Assembly (NCBI GenBank): GCA_031270875.1
Contig: JAISXC010000057.1
Coordinates: 1-40,571 of the forward strand
Length of the DNA stretch: 40,571 bases
DNA from: Desulfovibrio sp.
GTDB lineage: Bacteria; Desulfobacterota; Desulfovibrionia; Desulfovibrionales; Desulfovibrionaceae
Direction of reading: 5' to 3'
The translations under genes and the position numbers were made by a program. Below the pieces are notes generated by a model. It was given only the letters and a program-made list of their open reading frames with translations, ran no database searches and was not told where the DNA came from. The stretch's first letter is position 1, and every line of letters starts with the position of its first letter. This document shows positions 24,315-34,342 of the stretch, in pieces.

Positions 24315-25487
24315 ATGGGCAGACACAATTTTGACGAAATCATTGAGCGAAGGGGAACGGACAGCATCAAATGGCAATACCTGAAGCCCGGCGTGCTGCC
24401 CATGTGGGTGGCGGATTCGGATTTCAAATGCCCGGCGGAGCTGCTGGAAATTCTTGAAAAACGTCTGGCGCACGGCATATTCGGCTATGCCCGGCCGGAG
24501 GTCATGCTGGAGGAAGCCGTCGCCCACTGGATGCAGTCCCGCTTCGGCTGGCGGATCGGCAACGGCTGGGTCGCGCAGTCCCCCGGAGTGTGCACGGCCT
24601 TTTCCCTGGCCGTGGAAAGCCTGACCTCTCCTGGTGACAGCGTTGCGGCCTTTACCCCTTCCTATCCGCCTCTGATCAATCTGCCGGTCCAGCAGGGCCG
24701 CGCCGCCCTGCACTGCCCCCTCATGCGGCAACCGGACGGATACGCGGTGGATTTTGCCGATCTGGAAGCCAAACTTGCCCGTGAAAGATGCTCCCTCCTT
24801 GTCCTGTGCAACCCGCACAATCCCACAGGCAAGGTATTCTGCGGCGAAGAACTGCTGCGCATCGGAGAATTGTGCCTGAGGCACAATGTGTTGATATTTT
24901 CCGACGAAATTCACTGCGACTACGTGCACAGAGGACGGCATCATCCCATCGCCTCGCTTTCGCCGGAAATCGCCTCCATAACCCTTACGGCCGTGAATCC
25001 CGGCAAAACTTTCAACATTGCGGGATTGTACGCGGCAGCGGTCATTTGCTCCAACAGTGACATCCTCGCGCGCTTCAGGCAAATCCATGCCCGATATGCC
25101 CTGCACACGAACGTCATGGGCGTGTTCGCCCTGCATGCGGCCTATAAACAATGCGCCCGGTACGCCGACGAAGTCGCCGCCTATACCCGTGAAAATCTGG
25201 CCTATGCGGTTGATTTCATAAGCCGGAACATCCCCGCCATGAAAACCGTGATGCCTGAGGGAACTTACCTGCTCTGGGTGGATTGTTCGGGCTTGGGTCT
25301 GGATCAGGCCGGCATGGTCGGCTTTTTTCTGGAAGAGGCCAAGGTGGCTCCTTCACCCGGCTGGGATTTCGGCCCAGGAGGACAAACTTTCGTGCGCCTG
25401 AATCTGGCCTGCCCGCGCAGCCTTGCTCAAACCGGACTTGAACGCATCGCCGCCGCCGCGGAAAGGCTTAGCTCCATTTCAAAATAA
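24315..25487 (+). CDS. MalY/PatB-family PLP-dependent C-S beta-lyase
   Basis: A 390-residue fold-type I aminotransferase-family enzyme. The order MGRHNFDEIIERRGTDSIKW, LPMWVADSDF, GIFGYARP, CNPHNPTGKVF, FSDEIHCDY and the PLP-lysine stretch NPGKTFNIAGL matches MalY/PatB cystathionine beta-lyases, which cleave C-S bonds to give pyruvate, ammonia and a thiol. The segment before the lysine is AVNPGKTFN rather than the usual S-A-S-K-T-F-N, a small change. RLNLACPRS near the end carries the carboxylate-binding Arg. GAGGGGCGGG precedes the ATG. It may act in methionine synthesis or cysteine/sulfide metabolism. Confidence 0.92.
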   Translation: MGRHNFDEIIERRGTDSIKWQYLKPGVLPMWVADSDFKCPAELLEILEKRLAHGIFGYARPEVMLEEAVAHWMQSRFGWRIGNGWVAQSPGVCTAFSLAVESLTSPGDSVAAFTPSYPPLINLPVQQGRAALHCPLMRQPDGYAVDFADLEAKLARERCSLLVLCNPHNPTGKVFCGEELLRIGELCLRHNVLIFSDEIHCDYVHRGRHHPIASLSPEIASITLTAVNPGKTFNIAGLYAAAVICSNSDILARFRQIHARYALHTNVMGVFALHAAYKQCARYADEVAAYTRENLAYAVDFISRNIPAMKTVMPEGTYLLWVDCSGLGLDQAGMVGFFLEEAKVAPSPGWDFGPGGQTFVRLNLACPRSLAQTGLERIAAAAERLSSISK

Positions 25488-25654
25488 CCTTGCTCTATTG
25501 CCAGTGAATTCGCCTTGCGACAATATCTATCCATTGGTAATAACTATCAAAAATTTTAAATTGACAACCTAAAGGTTTTTTTATAGCTTCCAGCTGCGAC
25601 ACCGTCCGCCAGCTACCTGAGAAATCAATCATTAGAATAAGTTATCAACAGTTA
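25488..25654. other. AT-rich spacer without a recognisable gene
   Basis: Contains TTGACAACC (25561-25569), which could be a -35 element or a biotin-repressor-like half-site, and TATAGC 15 bases after TTGACA. No matching second BirA half-site is seen. It probably includes the eroded 5' end of bioB. Confidence 0.4.
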
Positions 25655-26110
25655 CTTCAATCGTTTTTGCGTCCAATCCCAGTATCGCAGAGGCAACGCC
25701 CCGGTCTACCCGCTTGTCTCAATGGATTTGTTGCTGAAGCGGGCTGAGGAGCTTGCCGCGTCCAAAGCCAGCCGTATGGGCATCGTGACCAACGGAACCT
25801 CTTCATTCCAAAGGAATTTCGATTTTATTTGCGGGGCGGCAGTCCACATCGTAGAATGTGTGGATATCCAGCTCCGCGCATCTCTCGGGCTTCTCACTCA
25901 TGAGCAGGGCACCGCTTTGCGGCAGGCAGGCTTCACCAGATTCCATCGCAACCTGGAGACCGCCGCAAGCGACTCGGTTTTGCGGGAATGGGGTAATTTG
26001 GTTTTTTCAGCCGGGCTCGCGGCATCATGGTCGGGAACTACCTGACGGCTCAGGGCAGCGCGTTGCAGGCTGATCGTACTATGCTCAAAACGCTGGGGAT
26101 ACGCCTTTGA
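25655..26110 (+). pseudogene. bioB: Decayed biotin synthase gene (bioB)
   Basis: BioB is the radical-SAM enzyme that inserts sulfur into dethiobiotin. Only pieces remain. The first reads NRFCVQSQYRRGNAPVYPLVS (the FCxQS part of the radical-SAM cysteine motif), then MGIVTNGTSS, RASLGLLTHEQ and GFTRFHRNLETA, all BioB-like. The match then jumps straight to the C-terminus: GNLVFSAGLA, then, after a frame change near 26015-26030, GIMVGNYLTAQGSALQAD and TLGIRL with stop TGA at 26108-26110. The N-terminus with the first two Cys ligands and about 130 internal residues are gone. The stop overlaps the TTG start of bioDA, as expected for a former operon partner. Confidence 0.85.
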
Positions 26111-28143
26111 ACGCCGCCAAAGTCTGCTGCATCGTGGGGACCGATACGGATGCGGGGAAAACCGTTGTCACGGCGGCGCTTTTACGGGCGCTTTTCGCAC
26201 ATGGCGTGAAAGCGCGCGGGATTAAAGCCGTACAGACCGGCTGCACCCGCAATAAGAAAGGCATCCTGCGCGCACCCGACATTGCTGTGTATGCGGATGC
26301 CGCACCGGACACTCCCTGCGAAGCTCTGAACATGCTGGAGCAGCCTTGTTCGCCGCATCTGGCTGCTGTTCAGGCTGGGCGGCAGTTGGATGTACGCACT
26401 CTTTCTTTACAGTTGTACGAGAACACTCTCAGTGCCGATCTGACGCTGGTTGAGGGTTCCGGCGGCGTTTTTGTCCCGCTTAATCAGCAAGAAACGCTGC
26501 TGGATCTTCTGGAAGCCATATCCGCACGGGTTATCCTGGTGATTGCCAACCGGCTCGGGGCAATCAATCATGCACTGCTGACCATAGAGGCCCTGCGTTC
26601 CAGGGGGCTGACAATTCTCGGCGTCATTTTCATCCAGCCTGTTCAGCCTCCAGAACTTCTTCTGGAGCAACAAATCCACGCGGACAATATTGAAACGATT
26701 GCCCGCATGAGAAATGTTCGCGTACTGGCGTCCCTCCCCTATGACAAAAGGCTGGCCGAAGCGGATAAAGAAGTACGTGGCAAGGCTTGGGACAGCTTGG
26801 CGGCTCACCTTACGGAAACGGCACGGTTTCTTGCCGACATGGCGGCTGAACCGCCGGATAGCGCAGCGCTCCTGGATTTTGACGAAAAACATATATGGCA
26901 TCCGTATACTTCCGCAACGGAACCGCTTCCTGTCTGGGAAGCCGTGTGGACACAAGGAAATCATATCTTTTTGCAGGACGGCACCGCGCTTGTTGACGGT
27001 ATGGCATCTTGGTGGTCGGCAATTCATGGATACAACCATCCAAGGCTCACAGCGGCTTTGCATGAACAGAGCGCGCGCATGCCGCACGTAATGTTTGGCG
27101 GACTGACGCATGCGCCCGCTGTGACGCTTGCCGAAAAACTGCTCCACCTTGCGCCAACCATGCTGCAGCACGTCTTTTTTGCGGATTCCGGTTCAGTGGC
27201 TGTTGAGGTCGCCTTGAAAATGGCGGTGCAATACTTCCATGCCTCCGGCAGGCCGCGGAAAAGCCGCTTTCTCACTCCGCGAGGAGGTTACCACGGTGAT
27301 ACGCTTGGGGCCATGAGCATATGTGACCCTGTAATCGGGATGCATACCATGTTCAGCCACATACTGCCTCAGCAGCTTTTTGTTTCCCGCCCGGAATGTC
27401 CGTTTCATGCGCGGTTCAATCCGGCATCATTGGATGAAATCGCCACGGTTCTGACACTGCACGGACACACCATTGCTGCGGTGGTTCTTGAGCCGATCGT
27501 TCAGGGGGCCGGAGGGATGCGTTTTTATCATCCGGAATATCTGCGACAGCTCAGGGCGTTATGCAATGAACACGACATACTGCTCATTCTGGATGAAATC
27601 GCTGCAGGGTTCGGGCGCACCGGAAAAATGTTCGCCTGTGAATGGGCGGATATTGAACCGGACATCATGTGTGTCGGCAAAGCCCTGACCGGGGGAGTCA
27701 TGACGCTTGCGGCCACGCTGACCACTGCGCGGGTGGCGCACGGTATTTCCGATAACGGCGGAGTACTCATGCATGGCCCCACGTTCATGGGAAACCCTCT
27801 GGCTTGTGCTGTGGCGGCGGCAAGTCTGGATCTGCTCACAGAGTCTCCGTGGCGGCAGCGCATCACGCGGATGGAAGCGCTTATGCGTGAAGGCCTTGCG
27901 GAGTGCAGCTCCTTGTACGGCGTGGAGGAAGTGCGTGTTCTCGGCGGTATCGGGGTCGTCGAAATGCGGCAGTCGGTCGATGTCAGAAAATTGCAGGAAT
28001 TCTTCGTGCGCCAGTGTGGTGTATGGATCCGCCCGTTCGCCCGGCTGATTTATATTATGCCGCCATACACCATCACGGAAGAAGAATTGAACCGCCTCAC
28101 GTATTCCATAAAAACAGCTATTGAGGAAAAAATATGGGAATAA
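26107..28143 (+). CDS. bioDA: BioD-BioA fusion: dethiobiotin synthetase / DAPA aminotransferase
   Basis: A 678-residue fusion of two consecutive biotin-pathway enzymes. Residues 1-240 are BioD: P-loop GTDTDAGKT (9-17), KAVQTGC and VEGSGGVFVPL. Residues from about 258 are BioA: HIWHPYTS, DGMASWWSAIHGYNHP, FFADSGSVAVEVALKMA, GGYHGDTLGAMS, LDEIAAGFGRTGKMF and the PLP-lysine stretch CVGKALTGG (about 525). BioA makes 7,8-diaminopelargonate, which BioD closes to dethiobiotin, so order in the polypeptide is the reverse of the reactions. Start is TTG at 26107, overlapping the bioB-relic stop as TTGA. Both halves look intact while the next enzyme, BioB, is broken here. Confidence 0.93.
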   Translation: MNAAKVCCIVGTDTDAGKTVVTAALLRALFAHGVKARGIKAVQTGCTRNKKGILRAPDIAVYADAAPDTPCEALNMLEQPCSPHLAAVQAGRQLDVRTLSLQLYENTLSADLTLVEGSGGVFVPLNQQETLLDLLEAISARVILVIANRLGAINHALLTIEALRSRGLTILGVIFIQPVQPPELLLEQQIHADNIETIARMRNVRVLASLPYDKRLAEADKEVRGKAWDSLAAHLTETARFLADMAAEPPDSAALLDFDEKHIWHPYTSATEPLPVWEAVWTQGNHIFLQDGTALVDGMASWWSAIHGYNHPRLTAALHEQSARMPHVMFGGLTHAPAVTLAEKLLHLAPTMLQHVFFADSGSVAVEVALKMAVQYFHASGRPRKSRFLTPRGGYHGDTLGAMSICDPVIGMHTMFSHILPQQLFVSRPECPFHARFNPASLDEIATVLTLHGHTIAAVVLEPIVQGAGGMRFYHPEYLRQLRALCNEHDILLILDEIAAGFGRTGKMFACEWADIEPDIMCVGKALTGGVMTLAATLTTARVAHGISDNGGVLMHGPTFMGNPLACAVAAASLDLLTESPWRQRITRMEALMREGLAECSSLYGVEEVRVLGGIGVVEMRQSVDVRKLQEFFVRQCGVWIRPFARLIYIMPPYTITEEELNRLTYSIKTAIEEKIWE

Positions 28144-28261
28144 TGAGAGTGATTACTTAAAGATAGATAAAGGCAGCGCACTGAAGTGAAAAGAACAGAC
28201 CCTCGACGATATAAAAAACACGGTGTTTCAGGTGGCTGACTTTTTCATATCCGAGGTGGGG

Positions 28262-28301
28262 AAAAATAATAAGGGCGGCGCCCCTGCCCAAGGCGCCGCC
28301 C
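28262..28301 (-). terminator. Intrinsic terminator of the HU gene
   Basis: On the minus strand a perfect 10-bp stem (GGGCGGCGCC, 28273-28282, with GGCGCCGCCC, 28292-28301) and a 9-nt loop are followed by TTATTATTTTT. It starts 24 bases after the HU stop codon. Confidence 0.85.
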
Positions 28302-28324
28302 GGAAATGTCAAAGGCAACCACGC

Positions 28325-28603
28325 CTACTTCTTGAGGGCGTCTTTCAAGCCCTTGCCCGGCGTGAATTTGGCGACTTTGCTGGCGGGGATGGTAATCTCT
28401 TTGCCGGTTTGGGGATTGCGTCCCTTACGGGCCGCGCGCTTGACAACCTTGAAGCTGCCGAAACCGGTAAGCGTGATGGCGTCACCGGCGGCGAGGGCCT
28501 CGCGCACAACATCCACAACGGCGTTCAGCGCGGCCTCGGCCTTTGATTTTGTGGGAAGACCGGCTTTAGCGTAAATTTTTTCAACAATCTCAGCTTTTGT
28601 CAT
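28325..28603 (-). CDS. hup: HU family DNA-binding protein
   Basis: A 92-residue histone-like protein that bends DNA as a dimer and compacts the nucleoid. [15 protein letters not shown], the dimerisation helices, [20 protein letters not shown] and [16 protein letters not shown] follow the HU pattern exactly, with the DNA-binding arm around [10 protein letters not shown]. The start at 28603 has GGAG 7 bases upstream; the frame is open 12 codons further but without family similarity. It has its own promoter and terminator, so it is monocistronic. Confidence 0.97.
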   Translation of the reverse strand: MTKAEIVEKIYAKAGLPTKSKAEAALNAVVDVVREALAAGDAITLTGFGSFKVVKRAARKGRNPQTGKEITIPASKVAKFTPGKGLKDALKK

Positions 28604-28679
28604 TGTCGTTCTCCGTCTGGAGTTTGAGGGTTGCCCCATTATTGTGCTACGTAAAGGAAATCATCTGCACTTGACTTGC

Positions 28680-28708
28680 TTTCTAAGAAATGACAGGACG
28701 CATGTCAA
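28680..28708 (-). promoter_or_regulatory. Sigma70-type promoter of the HU gene
   Basis: On the minus strand TTGACA (28708-28703) and TAGAAA (28685-28680) are separated by 17 bases. The start of transcription would lie near 28673, giving a leader of about 70 nt before the HU ATG. Confidence 0.6.
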
Positions 28709-28937
28709 ACAAAAAAACCGCGATAGGGCAAGAAAATTTGGCCCCGTATCCCCATTTCGGCTGCAAGCATGAAGCAAAAATATGACCTGTCCGCATTGCC
28801 GATTGTAAATGTTAATGATTATGCGAAGTTACAGATACTATCTTTCCATCCGACCCAGGCGGGAAAAAAGAAAAAATTTTTCGGTTCCAAAAATTGCAAC
28901 GCGACGGGCGCACCCCACGAACACAGAAGAAACGTTG
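28709..28937. other. Intergenic stretch, nothing recognised
   Basis: Between the HU promoter and the end of murI, rich in A/T runs (AAAAAATTTTT near 28872-28882). A short open frame starting at 28769 runs antisense into murI and looks like chance. No clear terminator for murI was found here. Confidence 0.4.
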
Positions 28938-29762
28938 TTACAAATCCACGAGATGCACATCCGACTGTTTCAGAGAATGCCCCAGAAACAGGCTGCCGGT
29001 CCGGGCGAATCTGGCCTGATTGTCTGTCGTCAAAAACCGGCAGACACCGACATGTCTTTCACGCAGTATCCCGCGCGCGTCAAGCCCCTCACGCACACAT
29101 TGCGCTGTGGTGGCCGCAGAATCGACAATATGCACGTTTCTGCCCACAATGCGCTGCAGCACGGGCAAAAGCGGAGGAAAGTGCGTGCATCCCAAAAGCA
29201 GGGTATCCGGCCTGGAGGCAGTGACAACGGGGTTGAAAATATCTTTCAGGTAACGTTTCGCTGTCCCCACCACAACCGGGCCTTTCATCCAACCCTCCTC
29301 GGCCAGTGGAACGAAAAGCGTGCAGGCCCGCCCCAGCACTTGTGCATCGGGACGGACGCGGGCTATGGCATGCTGGTACACGCCACTGGCGATGGTCGCC
29401 TCGGTGGCGATGACCACAATCTGCCCATTGCGGCTCGCCCGGGCCGCGGCCATGGCTCCCGGTTCAACAACACCCAGCACCGGCAACGGGGCGCAGCGCT
29501 TCCGCAGTTCGGGCAAAGCTGCGGATGTCGCGGTATTGCAGGCAATCACCAACATTTTGATGCCCATTTCCACAAGCCTGCCCGCGGCCTGCATGGTATA
29601 GCGGACAATAGTCTCCCTGCCCTTGGTGCCATAAGGCAGTCGGGCAGTATCTCCAAGATACGTCACATCCTCGGCCGGCAGGCAGGCATTGATGGCCTTG
29701 AGCACCGTCAGGCCGCCCATGCCCGAATCAAAGACTCCGACAGGCAGATGGTTTTTGTTCAT
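28938..29762 (-). CDS. murI: Glutamate racemase
   Basis: MurI converts L- to D-glutamate for peptidoglycan. The 274-residue protein has the first catalytic site VGVFDSGMGGLTVL, DTARLPYGTKG, the first catalytic Cys in IACNTATSAALPEL, GVVEPGA, and the second in LLLGCTHFPPLLP, followed by VDSAATTA. I start at ATG 29762 (MNKNHLPVGVFD); an in-frame ATG at 29810 adds 16 residues not seen in the family. The ribosome-binding site is weak. Convergent/divergent neighbours and a promoter upstream suggest a single-gene unit. Confidence 0.95.
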   Translation of the reverse strand: MNKNHLPVGVFDSGMGGLTVLKAINACLPAEDVTYLGDTARLPYGTKGRETIVRYTMQAAGRLVEMGIKMLVIACNTATSAALPELRKRCAPLPVLGVVEPGAMAAARASRNGQIVVIATEATIASGVYQHAIARVRPDAQVLGRACTLFVPLAEEGWMKGPVVVGTAKRYLKDIFNPVVTASRPDTLLLGCTHFPPLLPVLQRIVGRNVHIVDSAATTAQCVREGLDARGILRERHVGVCRFLTTDNQARFARTGSLFLGHSLKQSDVHLVDL

Positions 29763-29824
29763 GGCTGTGTCCAAATTCCGCAGCCGCCAAGAGACGGCCT
29801 GTATCCACAATATTGCAGTTAAAC

Positions 29825-29853
29825 TGTATAACCGGTCTCAGGATGGCCGTAAA
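29825..29853 (-). promoter_or_regulatory. Possible sigma70 promoter of murI
   Basis: Minus strand TTTACG (29853-29848), 17-base spacer, TATACA (29830-29825). Each box matches consensus at four of six positions. It lies about 63 bases before the murI ATG. Confidence 0.45.
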
Positions 29854-29940
29854 GCACTTTTTCGGGACAGGCCCGTTTTTTCAGGGCGTCAGGGCAGACG
29901 CATATATGGCTCCGCCCTGAAGTCAAGGGAAAAAAAGAGA

Positions 29941-30240
29941 AGAGGAATTGTTCGGACGCCCGCATATAGCGGTTGGGGCGGAATGGCTCAAGGCAATCGG
30001 CTGTTTATCAATGCGGTCTTTTGGATCATGCGTAGCGGCGCTCCCTGGCGCGATCTCCCGCCAGACTTCGGGGGCTGGGGCAATACGCATCGCCGCTTTA
30101 TCCGGTGGCGCGACAGTGGCGTGTGGGAAAGATTACCTGAAATTTTGATTGACAATCCGGATTTTGAATGGCTGATGATTGATGCCAGTCGCGGCCACAT
30201 ATGCCAAAAACGCCAGCTCCTTTCTCGCATCTGTTCAAAT
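29941..30240 (+). pseudogene. Fragment of an IS5-family transposase
   Basis: The translation contains GNRLFINAVFWIMRSGAPWR followed by DLPPDFGG, RRFIRWRDSGVWERL and DFEWLMIDAS, the N-terminal part of IS5/IS1031-group DDE transposases; the D in MIDAS is the first catalytic Asp. After that the similarity stops (RGHICQKRQLL) and the remaining two thirds, with the other two catalytic residues, are missing. The start is also unclear. No terminal inverted repeats or target duplication could be matched. It ends just before mutY. Confidence 0.7.
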
Positions 30241-30288
30241 TCGGTGCATTTTTATGAGCTTCAATCTCGTGACTGACTATACTGCCCA

Positions 30289-31461
30289 ATGAAACACGCG
30301 ACAAGACCACTTTATTTTCCCGGCATCAGCGCAGGGAATGAATTTTTTCCGCCCGGGACCCATTTGCCGCAACTGCAGCGGGCCTTGCTTGACTGGTTTG
30401 CCGTGCACAAGCGACCCCTTCCCTGGCGCGCGAGCTATACCCCTTACGAAGTCTGGATTTCTGAAATTATGCTCCAGCAAACGCGGATGGGACGCGGGGT
30501 AGAGTATTTTACACGCTGGATGAAACGCTTTCCGGACATACAAAGCCTCGCCGCCGCCTCGGAAGATGAAGTTCTGCGGTTATGGGAGGGGCTTGGGTAC
30601 TACTCGCGGGCGCGTCACATTTTGCATGCCGCGCGGCTTATCATGAAGGAACACAACGGGATTTTCCCCTCCGACCCCGCGCGGATACGCGCCTTGCCGG
30701 GAATTGGTCCGTACACGGCAGGCGCTGTGGCCAGCATTGCCTTCGGCGAAAAACTTCCCTGCATTGACGCCAATGTGGAGCGCGTGATTTCCCGTATTTT
30801 CAATATTGATACCCCCGTCAAACAGGAACCCGCCGCCTCGAAAATTCGTGGGTTGGCTCTGGCGCTCGTGCCCGAAGGCAAGGCGCGGGAACACAATCAG
30901 GCCATGATGGAGATGGGAGCGCTTGTCTGCGGCAAAAGTCCCCGTTGTGAACGCTGCCCGGCGGCGGAATTCTGCATCAGCCGAAATATGGGAATTGCAG
31001 ACCAACGTCCGGTGCCCGGAAAAAAAGCTTCCATTATCCCGATTGCCATGGCGACAGGCATTTTGCGGCACAACGGCAGAATTTTTCTTCAAAAACGGCT
31101 GTCCGGAGGGGTCTGGGGAAATCTGTGGGAATTCCCCGGCGGCAGGATTGAAAACAATGAAGATCCGGCTGACGCGGTAGTTCGCGAATTTATGGAGGAA
31201 ACCGGTTTGGCTGTGACTCCGGTCTGCAGGTACGGAATTATCAGGCATGGGTACACAACATACAGAATCGCCATGCACTGTTTTGGGCTGAGTCTGACTG
31301 AGCTTCATTGCCCGCAGGATTTGCCCCCTCCGCCTGTGCGCCTCACGGCCGCCAGTTCCTGGCGCTGGGCCGAACCGGAGGAAGTCGCTGACCTGCCCAT
31401 GCCCACCCCGCACCGCAGGCTGGCCGATGCGGTCTTTCTCATGAACCGCGCATTGACCTGA
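30289..31461 (+). CDS. mutY: A/G-specific adenine glycosylase MutY with a Nudix domain
   Basis: MutY removes adenine mispaired with 8-oxoguanine. The 390-residue protein has WISEIMLQQTRM with the catalytic Glu, the helix-hairpin-helix LPGIGPYTAGAVASIAF, the catalytic Asp in CIDANVERVISRIF, and the [4Fe-4S] loop CGKSPRCERCPAAEFC (C-x6-C-x2-C-x5-C). The C-terminal domain, which in MutY recognises 8-oxoG, here carries a near-complete Nudix box: GRIENNE, seven residues, REFMEETGL. The ATG at 30289 is kept for length; the ribosome-binding site is not obvious, and the IS fragment lies immediately upstream, so the original promoter may have been affected. Confidence 0.95.
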   Translation: MKHATRPLYFPGISAGNEFFPPGTHLPQLQRALLDWFAVHKRPLPWRASYTPYEVWISEIMLQQTRMGRGVEYFTRWMKRFPDIQSLAAASEDEVLRLWEGLGYYSRARHILHAARLIMKEHNGIFPSDPARIRALPGIGPYTAGAVASIAFGEKLPCIDANVERVISRIFNIDTPVKQEPAASKIRGLALALVPEGKAREHNQAMMEMGALVCGKSPRCERCPAAEFCISRNMGIADQRPVPGKKASIIPIAMATGILRHNGRIFLQKRLSGGVWGNLWEFPGGRIENNEDPADAVVREFMEETGLAVTPVCRYGIIRHGYTTYRIAMHCFGLSLTELHCPQDLPPPPVRLTAASSWRWAEPEEVADLPMPTPHRRLADAVFLMNRALT

Positions 31462-31643
31462 CGACATGTCCGGTCTTGATTTTTATCTGGACCTTTTTCT
31501 AAAAGTCGCGTACAAGGGGTGCCATATATCTTTCAATATCCAGCATGTCCCATGATCCATGTCCAACAGGCAGTTTTTCCATGCCGAGGGCAGTGTTTCC
31601 CAGTCTCGCCGGGAGCGGCGAATGCGGCGCGGGCGGTGATGCC

Positions 31644-32192
31644 ATGTTTTCTTTGAATGATCTCGTGGTGTATCCTGCCCAGGGTGTCGGAATAATTGAA
31701 CGCATTGACAGACAGGAAATCAATGGCGGTTTGTGCCTGTTTTACGTTGTCCGCATCCGCTCCAACAATGTCACTCTTATGGTGCCGGTTGACAACGCCG
31801 GCAAAGTGGGTCTGCGCCCCCTTGTCCCGCAAGCCGAGGCTGAGCGCATTCTGCAAAGCCTGCGGAATGATACCGGCAGAACTGTCTATACAGGCCAAAA
31901 CTGGAATCGTCGTTTTCGCGAGTATTCCGAAAGATTAAAAAATCACGCTCTCCACGTTGTTGCCGAAGTGTTGCGGGAACTTCTGCTCATCGGCAAAACC
32001 AAGGAACTCTCCTTTGGAGAACGGCGTCTGCAGGAATTGGCCATGAATCTTGTCACGGGGGAGCTTGCTGAGGTGCTGAACGTGCCAAAAGACGCCCTGC
32101 GCGAAGAACTTCTCGATATTTACACGCAATGCTGTCGCCAGAAAAATTCTCCTCTTCCGGATGCTCTGACGCCAACAGAGGCTGTCGGTTGA
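31644..32192 (+). CDS. CarD/CdnL-type RNA polymerase-binding regulator
   Basis: A 182-residue protein with the CarD-family N-terminal Tudor-like domain: MFSLNDLVVYPAQGVGIIER, then CLFYVVRI, VTLMVPVDNAGKVGLRPL. The C-terminal helical part includes NWNRRFREYSERLKN (with the conserved Trp) and KTKELSFGERRLQELAM. CarD binds the RNAP beta subunit and stabilises open complexes, notably at rRNA promoters. I start at ATG 31644, where similarity begins; an ATG at 31545 is open but adds non-conserved sequence. It precedes rho, two transcription genes together, with 164 bp between. Confidence 0.9.
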   Translation: MFSLNDLVVYPAQGVGIIERIDRQEINGGLCLFYVVRIRSNNVTLMVPVDNAGKVGLRPLVPQAEAERILQSLRNDTGRTVYTGQNWNRRFREYSERLKNHALHVVAEVLRELLLIGKTKELSFGERRLQELAMNLVTGELAEVLNVPKDALREELLDIYTQCCRQKNSPLPDALTPTEAVG

Positions 32193-32356
32193 GGCGCAGC
32201 ACTTTTTCCCTGAACTTCATTTTTTTTCTTGCCAACATTGAAAAGATGCGGTAGTCGCTTCAACACACGCCGATTCGTTCCCTAGCCATTTACCTATGTC
32301 ACAGTGCGCGGCAATGTGCTGATGGTTCTCGTTTATCATTAACATCTTGGATTAGT

Positions 32357-33652
<1,296 letters not shown>

Positions 33653-33704
33653 CAGGCCGATCGGCAACATGTTTTGACCGGCCTGCCAAGCCGGCTTCGG
33701 GGCG

Positions 33705-34208
33705 TCAGACAAGTTTCTGTATGGCGGCAAGGGCCTCGTCATAGTTCGGCTCATGGGTCATTTCCGGAACAATCCGGCTGTATGACAGCGTTCCGTCCCG
33801 GGCGACGACAAAGACGGCCCGCGCCAGCAGGCGAAGTTCCTTGACGAGTACGCCGTAGTTTTTTCCGAAACTCGTCTCTCTGTGGTCGGATAGGGTTTCC
33901 ACCGCTGAAACGCCGGCAGCTCCGCACCAGCGCGCCTGTGCGAACGGGAGATCGCAACTTATCGCCGCAATGCGCACCTTGCCGGAAAGATTCGCAGCTT
34001 CTTTATTGAAACGGCGTACTTCAAGGTCGCAGACGGGCGTGTCCAGCGAGGGCACGCTAAGAAGCACAAGGATGCTGCCGTGATAGTTTTTGAGAGTGCG
34101 CGGGCTCAAGTCATTGGCAAGCAAGTCGAAATCCGGAGCTTTTGCGCCTTGTGCCGGCTGTTCGCCGTCAAGATGAAGTGAAGTTCCCTTAAATGCGATT
34201 GTATTCAT
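33705..34208 (-). CDS. tpx: Thiol peroxidase Tpx (atypical 2-Cys peroxiredoxin)
   Basis: Tpx reduces hydrogen and lipid peroxides using thioredoxin. The 167-residue protein carries the peroxidatic Cys in PSLDTPVCDLEVRRFN and the resolving Cys in SCDLPFAQARWCG, as in E. coli Tpx (Cys61/Cys95). It also has a third Cys (ISCDL). AAGGAGC precedes the ATG. It converges with rho; the 52-bp gap holds GC-rich palindromic sequence (CCGGC/GCCGG near 33680) without a U-tract. Such a peroxidase fits oxidative defence in an anaerobe. Confidence 0.95.
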   Translation of the reverse strand: MNTIAFKGTSLHLDGEQPAQGAKAPDFDLLANDLSPRTLKNYHGSILVLLSVPSLDTPVCDLEVRRFNKEAANLSGKVRIAAISCDLPFAQARWCGAAGVSAVETLSDHRETSFGKNYGVLVKELRLLARAVFVVARDGTLSYSRIVPEMTHEPNYDEALAAIQKLV

Positions 34209-34271
34209 CCAGCTTGCTCCTTTTTTTGCAATATCGGCCGACAGATTCTATCGTCCGCTATCGCGCGCCGG

Positions 34272-34300
34272 TTGTCAACCCGAAGAAAATTTTTTATATA
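34272..34300 (+). promoter_or_regulatory. Sigma70-type promoter of the ppiD-like gene
   Basis: TTGTCA (34272-34277), 17-base spacer, TATATA (34295-34300), 42 bases before the ATG. The -35 overlaps TTGACA on the opposite strand (34278-34273), which might serve tpx, so the two divergent promoters could compete. Confidence 0.6.
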
Positions 34301-34342
34301 TACAGGTCGTATTGAAATCAAATCCAGCGTACCGGAGTCAAC

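Noticed and set aside
25561..25587. Biotin repressor (BirA) operator before bioB
   Set aside because: Only one half-site-like TTGACAACC is present; no inverted second half at the normal 14-15 base spacing.
28769..29224. A 151-codon plus-strand frame downstream of the HU promoter
   Set aside because: More than half is antisense to murI, no ribosome-binding site and no family resemblance.
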